The notes below the pieces were generated by a model. The model was given only the letters and a program-made list of their open reading frames with translations. It did no database searches and had not been told where the DNA came from. Position numbers and translations under genes: made by a program. Shown one piece after another: positions 57,600 to 64,000 of a DNA stretch of 64,000 nt (the stretch's first letter is position 1; each line of letters opens with the position of its first letter). Origin of the DNA: Vitis vinifera (taxonomy: Eukaryota; Streptophyta; Magnoliopsida; Vitales; Vitaceae); assembly GCF_030704535.1 (NCBI RefSeq), contig NC_081813.1, positions 2,016,501 to 2,080,500 on the forward strand. The letters are read 5' to 3'.

Positions 57600-58953
57600 T
57601 TAGGCATTACAGTTTGTGAGTGTAAACAATGTAGCTGCACCCTTTAGATCATGATCTTGAGCATGTTGAATGGAGTCATTGTCTTCCTTCAGTATGCCTC
57701 TGCCTTCCTTCAAAACCACTTCATCGCTGCTATTTCAAGTTAAAATGTCAGAAACAACTCAAAAACTGCAAAATCATGAAAATTAGAAGAAAAGAAATTG
57801 AAGTTGCCTATAAAATTGAAAGGTTACCCACCCAAATGCCATGAACTAAAACCCTACTTTCTTTATATTTATAACACTCCAAGCATGAAATGCTAGGATC
57901 CAATATCTAAAGAAACTTTGGAGGATCTATAAAATGATTGCGATACCCTTGACACTCTTGATCACTTGTTTAGGAGTGTCACACATCAAACATCAAATCC
58001 AAAAAGACCTAACATGTAGAATATTAGATTAATATATTCGGATTTGAGGTATGAAATGACCATGATACCCTTGATCTCTTGTGTTGGCATTGTGCCAATT
58101 ACCGATTTGTTGAGTAAAGAAGACAAAAGTGGGATTGTAATCAAGGAATTTTCCATCAAAGTTTGATTTCAACTATATATGATTGACATGGATGACAAAC
58201 TCTCTGATACATTTAAGGAGATTTATAAACAAATTTTGCTGAATTCGGGTAATAAAGAACAATTACATAATCAAATCAACCTCAACATGATTGAAGAAGG
58301 GCACCACGTACAAACCTTCTGTGATCGACATCGACGCCATCATCACCATCCCCATTGATATCAAGAAGCGGCTTAATATCATCAACATCAACAAACCCGC
58401 CGTCTTTTACGTGCAAAGAATCGACATCATGCATGACCCATGCATTGATATCCTGGTTCTGCTTTTGTTGCACCACGTAATCATGAGGATGGGGATGAAG
58501 AAGATGATGCTGCTGATGATGGTAATACGAACTCAAAGGATCAGGATCAATGGAAATGGACGATGGGGATTCCGGTATGCTGGCCTGTTGCTGTTGGTGG
58601 GTGGCGCGGCATATGGCCAAGTGATGGAGGACAAGGTCGAGCTCCGCCTTGGTGTACTCGATCTGGCGCTGGAGGTCACGGATGATACGGTAGCAACCGC
58701 CGACGGGGTCGGAGGCGCGGACGTCAGACTGGAAAATGATGGTGCGCATGGCCTCGTCCTTGTCAGGAGGGTGGAGGTTGCGGATGATCTTGGTGATGTT
58801 GCTGACCCCAAACAATTTATGGCAGTTGAGGAACTGGCGCTGGCGACCGTGAGGAAAATAAGGGGCGAGAATGCAGTCAGGGGCGCATTTTCTACGTTGG
58901 TATTTGCAAGCCTCGCAAGCTTGGGTACCGTTACCAATCCTTGGAACGCTCAT
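57600..58953 (-). CDS. LOB-domain (LBD/AS2-like) transcription factor, two exons
   Basis: Plant-specific DNA-binding protein. Exon 1 is 58953-58316 and exon 2 is 57729-57600 (minus strand), 255 residues. The LOB zinc-finger-like C-block is CEACKYQRRKCAPDC (CX2CX6CX3C) near residues 13-27. The GAS block follows (FGVSNITKIIRNL through DPVGGCYRII). The leucine-zipper-like coiled coil is LQRQIEYTKAELDLVLHHLA. Gln- and His-rich segments and an acidic Asp-rich stretch follow. The frame of exon 1 would stop at 58282, but a donor AGAAG/GTTTGT at 58315 joins in phase to an acceptor AAATAG/CAGCGATG, adding 43 residues that end DHDLKGAATLFTLTNCNA. The LBD27/LBD22-like group is my best guess. The exon 2 model is inferred from phase and splice sites. 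Confidence 0.85.
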
Positions 58954-61290
58954 TGGGCTGCTGCGTTTCCGGCGGATGATTTGAGAGAGTAAGGTGTTGC
59001 TGGGTGGGGTGTTTGTTTTTTCTCCCTTTTTTTGTGGGAGGAGGAGTGGGGAAATGGGAGATGGGGAGAGAGACAGGGGGAGAGGTTTGTTGGTTATGGG
59101 GGAGATTTTTATGCCTCTCGATCATGGACTAGTCTGGCATTTGGGTTTTGGTTTATTGTTTCTTTTTTGTGTATTATTAGATGCGGGAAAAAGTCGTTTT
59201 ATCGTATCTGCTTATGTGTCTGTTCGGAAGAAGCGTTTGTTTTCTTATCACAAGATACGACCGTAAACGAAACATTTTGTACCCCGATACATATTACATG
59301 CATATAGTCTCATAAATTTAAGATTCTTTATGCCTAATTTGAATAAGTTCCGAATGGATTCCTCGTTACCAACCGAGGAAAAGTAATAGGTAGGGATGAA
59401 AAGGATTCGAATCGTGATTACAAAGGTTAGCAAAGTTACGTTACATCGATTTATGTAAACTAGGTATAAAAACATCTTCAAACCTTTCGATGTAAGTATA
59501 AAAGTATGCGATTTTTATATAGGATTAGAAGAACGAATGTTGCTCATCAATCGTGATAAAACAAAAGGATGACATTATCCCAAATTTGTAAATATAACCT
59601 CTTCAATGTTTGAACTTGAAAAGTAACTCGTTTTTAATGCCATATTTTCAATTAATTATATATAGGTTTTAAAAGAGATTGTTATTTTTACGAGAAGAAG
59701 TGAAGATAGTTAAAAACCGGTATTGTTTAGATTGAAAGAAGTGGAGAGTTAGACTTAAAAATTTAGAATATTTAATTTATTTTAATTAAATAATTAATAT
59801 GAATTTGCATTGATAACTATAGCATTGAGGAAGAAAATTCAAAATAAAAGGCATGAGAATGACTAATAAGATAAAAACATTAACACAAATTATTAGAATA
59901 AAATTATCCATTTGGAGATTAAAGAAGAATCTTCACTAGATAGGCATAGGTTCATTTGACTCTTTCAAAGGGGGATTTACAGAAATTACTAATAAATTAT
60001 ATATCACTTCTTTTTATAAGAAGAGGGAATTACATGAAAAATGGTTAATGGTATAGTTGGTAAATATTTATATAATTAAGGATATTTATGTAATGTATTT
60101 ATTACCAATTAAATATTTAGAAAATTTGAAATATTTATAACATATGTTTGTTTGGAAAAGAAATTAATTCTTTTAAATTGATTATAAATGGTCGATATAA
60201 AATGTTTGGGAAGAAAAATGATTTACAATACAAACAAAAAAAATGGATTTTAGTGTCATGATTCAATATATGATAATTTAAAATTAGTAAACTTGGGGAT
60301 AATTTAAAAATATTTCCACAATAATAAATATTTATATTATGCATATTTAGGAAAATAATAATGTTTATATAATCATCATTGATTCATTATTAATTGGATA
60401 AATTTTCCCTCTGGGTTTCATGGATTGATGAAACAAAAAAAGATGCTAGAATTTGTTTACTTGACAACAAATTTAATTTTAAAAAGTATTCTTATTACAT
60501 TTTTTAATTATTTTCACTTATAAAAAACTTGTTTTCAATCATTTTTAAAAACAAAATTTCATTTAAAAACTTAAATATGAAATACAATTATCTAAGTTCT
60601 CCATCTTTTTTTTTTTTATTCTTTTTTTGCAAATAGTCAATTTTAAAAAATAATTCCTAGACTCTTTTATTAAGGATATGTTCATTTCTCGAAAAGTATT
60701 AATGGAAGAAAAAAATGTTAAAGGAAAATAATTTTCTCATATTTAGTTTTACAAAAAAATAAGAAAAAAATAAAATATAATTAAAATTAATAAAATTTTA
60801 AATTGTTTAAAATAAAATGAGTGAAATAATTTATAAAAATAATTTATTGATTTTAAATTTTTTTTTTTTTATTTTCCTTCACTTTTTCTTTCTCCCTATT
60901 TTCTTTTAAGAATATTTTATGTTATTTTACATGGTATTAGATGCTTATTAATCTATAAAATAAAATAAAAATCTCATGAAATAAAAAATTAAAGCAATTG
61001 GCAAAAAGTAAAAATAGGAAAATTTATCATTGAAAAAGAAAGAAATTAATGTCTTTAGCTAGACAATTTAACATCATTTAATCCTCTTGACATCTTGTGT
61101 TCTTCCAACAATGGATCATCATCATCACATGAGAAAACAATCTCATTATTGGATTATTCCCTAGTCCTTCCATCCTTCTATTCTCCTAGAGGAAAATCAA
61201 GGAAGAGGAAAAAGAAGTGGGTCGAAGCTAACTTCCACTTTCCCTTTAGCCTACAAAATCCATCCTCAATTAGCTTACATTCTCAAAGAC
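58954..61290. other. Intergenic: LBD promoter side and H+-ATPase 3' side
   Basis: Contains the LBD upstream region (a purine-rich stretch at about 59030-59100 on the plus strand is probably leader), then very AT-rich DNA. About 60664-60910 looks like a decayed copy of the PIF-type MITE (ggatatgttcatttctcg start, then the same aaaaataatttattgattt interior) without a recognisable right end. No gene was seen. Confidence 0.45.
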
Positions 61291-63927
61291 TCAAACAGTG
61301 TAGTGCTGTTGAATGCCCTCGATGTCAAGTCCCTTCAGCTTCACCACTGACTCAACATGCCCTTTCAATGTGTGAAGCTCCCTTAACCTGCATTTCATAT
61401 CAATTCAAGTGACATGAGATGTGGCTTTACTTAATCAAAGCTTCAATACCATGCACAAATGACAAATTATAGAACCAATGTGGGAACACAAAGAGTGAGA
61501 CTTGAACCAAGACCCCTAGTTAATGGAAGCTCCGGTATCATGTTAAGCTATTAATTTGATCGAAAAGCTTGACCGATGAGGTAATAGACTGGGTCTACTA
61601 GAGGCTATCATTAATAATATATAAAGGCATTGATTCTTATCGACCAATTCAACCTGGGTTTTCCATGATCATTACCTTGCAACTTCAGCACGCCTCTTGG
61701 CCTGTTCAGCCATTTCAGACAGCTCCCTGTAGTTGCCCTTTTCAGTAAAGAGCTCGGATGTCTGTGGAGGCTGGAGGCCATGCAGTGTGCGCTGAGCCAA
61801 AGCCCATTGTGCCTCCCTCTCTCCTCTTCCATAATCCTTCTTTGTTGTGAAGGCAGTCTGGATTGTTCAGTACAAGAAAAAGGATCAATTAACCATACTG
61901 CAAAACCCTTTTTTCTTTTTTCTTTTTTCTTTTTCATATGTCATTGATGTAGGTATGGTACCTTATTCTGGAGGAGTGTGTCCCAGGCCTTGCCAGTCAA
62001 TGCATACCGAATAAAGAACTTGAGAATATCTAGAGGAAAGTAGAAGACGATACTGTAAAGCCAGATGACACCAGCCCATCCCCATCCACAACCTTTGATC
62101 TTTGCAAAGCCCCAGTTTGCATATACAGCAATGAATGTAGCCACCTTAAAATCAATTCATCACCAGAATATTTCACTAGAGAAAGAAAGAGAAGAAAAAG
62201 AAGGGGAAGTTTCAGACACAACTCACCAACTGTGCTATTAGGAAGGCACTCACTAGCAGGAGACCGGGGCGTTCAATGAAAGACCAGCCCTGAGATCGAG
62301 TAACAAAGATGAGTGCCTGACTCACGATACTCACTTGGAGGTACACAACTGCTGTCAGCTCATGCTTGTTTCCCCTGATTGATCTTACTGAAAATTTATC
62401 CTGACAACAGTATTAGTATTAGTATTAGTACTAGTATTAGTATTGGCATTGGAATGAATTGTCAACACAGTGAAGAAAAGATCGTGTATTCGAATATGAA
62501 TGGCATGCTGCTCACTTACTGAGAAGAAGTTAGAGTCGTGAGCAGCCCAGAAGAAAACAACAGTCATGACAGCTAGGTAGGTGCCAAGGACTATGCCAGT
62601 GGCAAAGATCTCCCTGAGCTTCCAGGAGTCAGGAAGAGGAGATGGTTTCACCCTGTCTTTAGCAATGGTCATGATGGTTCCATCATTAAGTATGGCTATG
62701 ATGAGGACCATGAAGGGTGAGAAGTCGAATTTCCAGATAAGAGCGATGAGCGCGAACCCCAGCACGATTCGGATGGTTATGGAAACTGCATAGATGGTGT
62801 AATTCTTCATTCTCTGGAAAATGGCTCTGCTGGTCAGTACAGCACTCACAATCACACTCAGTCCTGGCTCGGTAAGGACTATATCAGATGCACTTCTGGC
62901 TGCATCAGTTGCATCAGCTACAGCAATGCCGATGTCTGCCCTCTTTAGAGCTGGGGCATCATTCACACCATCTCCGGTCATCCCACATATGTGCTTCTTG
63001 TCTTGCAGCCTCTTCACTATTTCGTATTTGTGCTCTGCAGGCGTCCCCCATCAGAGTTTGTACCAATAAGGGGTGGGGGGGTTGGAATGGCAGCATGCTC
63101 ATATATTTTAGCAATTAATTTCTAAACTTTGAACTGTAAACCAACAATATAACTTCATTCAAAGGAGGGTTCAGTCCAAATACCAGGGAAGACACCAGCA
63201 AAGCCGTCAGCTTTTTCAATGAGCTCGTCAATGGGGAGGTCTGCAATGCTATGATCCTTGCTCTGTCCAAGGAGGGAAGAAGACGGGTACATGTTGGTTC
63301 CCATGCCAAGCCTGCGACCGGTCTCCTTGCCAATGGCTAGCTGGTCACCAGTGATCATCTTTACATTGACACCGAGGTTAAGGGCACGGCGAATGGTCTC
63401 TGCACTATCATGCCTTGGAGGGTCAAATAGAGGCAAAAGACCAACAAATTGCCATGGTCCTCCTGCGCTTTCCTTGTTCTTCTCTGGTACTGTCTGTCAG
63501 CAAGAAGAATGTTGCCTAATCAACTTCAGTTCCTACATTACCCCTTAAATGGTTAGAAACAATTAAGAGTTAAGAAGAAATATAAACTCACTTGTTGAGA
63601 AACTGCAAGAGAGCGAAGACCACGGTCAGCAAACTTGTCAATGATGGCATGAGCTTTCTTCTTTGCATGATCCTTGAGGTTGCAGAGCTCAATGATCTGG
63701 TGGAGATTAGATAAACAGGCACAGATAAACAAGGAATACAACATGAAGTAAGAAGAGATAAAAATCCCCACTAGTACTGTATGTGCTAATGACACATTCA
63801 TTACCTGTTCTGGCGCGCCTTTGCTAGCCCGATGCCAGTTTCCATCAGAGTCAATGTATGTTATGGCTGTACGCTTCTCCACTGGGTTAAATGGCAGAAA
63901 GTGTACTTCTGTTATCCCTGATCTTGC
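61291..63927 (-). CDS. AHA: Plasma-membrane H+-ATPase (P3A), C-terminal part
   Basis: Proton pump of the AHA/PMA family. Minus-strand exons: 63927-63805, 63696-63592, 63493-63184, 63034-62520, 62400-62227, 62144-61962, 61857-61676 and 61387-61291. They give 562 residues to the stop, of about 955 expected. The N-terminal part, with the catalytic DKTGT, lies past the right edge. Visible: KGAPEQ of the nucleotide-binding domain, [20 protein letters not shown], the hinge motif [20 protein letters not shown], transmembrane segments M5 to M10 (from [16 protein letters not shown] to [17 protein letters not shown]), and the autoinhibitory R-domain ([20 protein letters not shown]). It ends with the penultimate Thr in QQHYTV, which in this family is phosphorylated and bound by 14-3-3 proteins. 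The pump sets the proton gradient across the plasma membrane. The isoform cannot be named from this part. Confidence 0.95.
61425..61565 (-). repeat. Possible tRNA-derived SINE fragment in the last H+-ATPase intron
   Basis: On the minus strand, aacatgataccggagcttcc and, about 20 bases later, a ggttcaagtctcac motif resemble the A box and B box (GTTCAANNC) of plant tRNA-derived SINEs, which often carry an 'aacatggtatcagagc' phrase. The ends and target duplication were not found. Confidence 0.35.
62409..62446 (-). repeat. (AGTATT)n hexamer array beside a splice acceptor
   Basis: About six hexamer units lie in the H+-ATPase intron 62519-62401. On the coding strand they read as repeated TACTAAT, a branch-point-like motif. 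Candidate branch adenines fall about 13, 19, 25 and 37 bases before the exon at 62400, with one CTAGT variant between. Confidence 0.8.
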
Positions 63928-64000
63928 CTGCAGATCACAAGTGAAACAGGGTGTGTTTAACTTCAATTGTCATATATCCCAGCGTCGTTTAACATCCAAA

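Noticed and set aside
58291-58992. Long open frame on the plus strand over the LBD gene (about 233 codons)
   Set aside because: It is exactly antisense to the LOB-domain coding exon, has no recognisable domain, and its openness follows from the GC-rich codon use of the real gene.
61095-61412. 105-codon plus-strand frame at the 3' end of the H+-ATPase gene
   Set aside because: Its second half is antisense to the conserved C-terminal exon, and the rest has no recognisable feature.

Overview
This is nuclear DNA of a dicot plant: AT-rich, with genes split by many short introns, long AT-rich intergenic stretches and many small inverted-repeat transposons. The gene models, intron sizes and repeat style look most like grapevine (Vitis). 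That is an impression from reading, not a database match. No prokaryotic, viral or plasmid features were seen.

Layout, left to right. (1) 265-9948 (+): all but the first exon of an RHD3/SEY1-type dynamin-like GTPase that shapes the ER (22 exons read). (2) 10.5-19.0 kb: gene-free, with a degenerate local repeat array, a PIF/Harbinger-type MITE with a TTA target duplication, and a 1.58 kb Mutator-like inverted-repeat element. (3) 19014-23238 (+): a complete six-exon HOTHEAD-type GMC oxidoreductase. It is followed by a decayed Ty1/copia fragment and by relics of a second, dead HOTHEAD copy. (4) 26599-32932 (-): a complete ten-exon ALE2-type receptor kinase, convergent with HOTHEAD. (5) 33-38 kb: gene-free, with local tandem duplications and a second PIF-type MITE. 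(6) 38579-39340 (+): an intronless NDR1/HIN1-like (LEA_2) membrane protein. (7) 40.5-45.7 kb: a ~1.8 kb block present twice in direct orientation. The second copy starts inside the 5' end of an LRR receptor-like protein gene and carries a pure (CA)71 tract in a locally triplicated unit. (8) 46252-53375 (+): a complete 18-exon mitochondrial chaperonin CPN60/HSP60. (9) 53863-54711: an 849 bp non-autonomous hAT-like element with an 8-bp target duplication. (10) 55234-57360 (+): an intronless E-class PPR protein. (11) 57600-58953 (-): a LOB-domain (LBD) transcription factor whose second exon is easily missed. (12) 61291-63927 (-): the C-terminal 562 residues of a plasma-membrane H+-ATPase, whose 5' part lies beyond the right edge.

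How the genes relate. They are ordinary single loci, not a cluster or pathway. The one suggestive pairing is HOTHEAD next to ALE2: both families are needed in Arabidopsis for the epidermis, the cuticle and the prevention of organ fusion. HSP60 and the PPR protein are probably both organellar.

I found no convincing new biological system. The most useful results are the corrected LBD gene model, the HOTHEAD pseudogene relics, the duplicated block that broke an LRR gene, three GC-AG introns, and a tandem array of branch-point-like motifs beside a splice site in the H+-ATPase gene.
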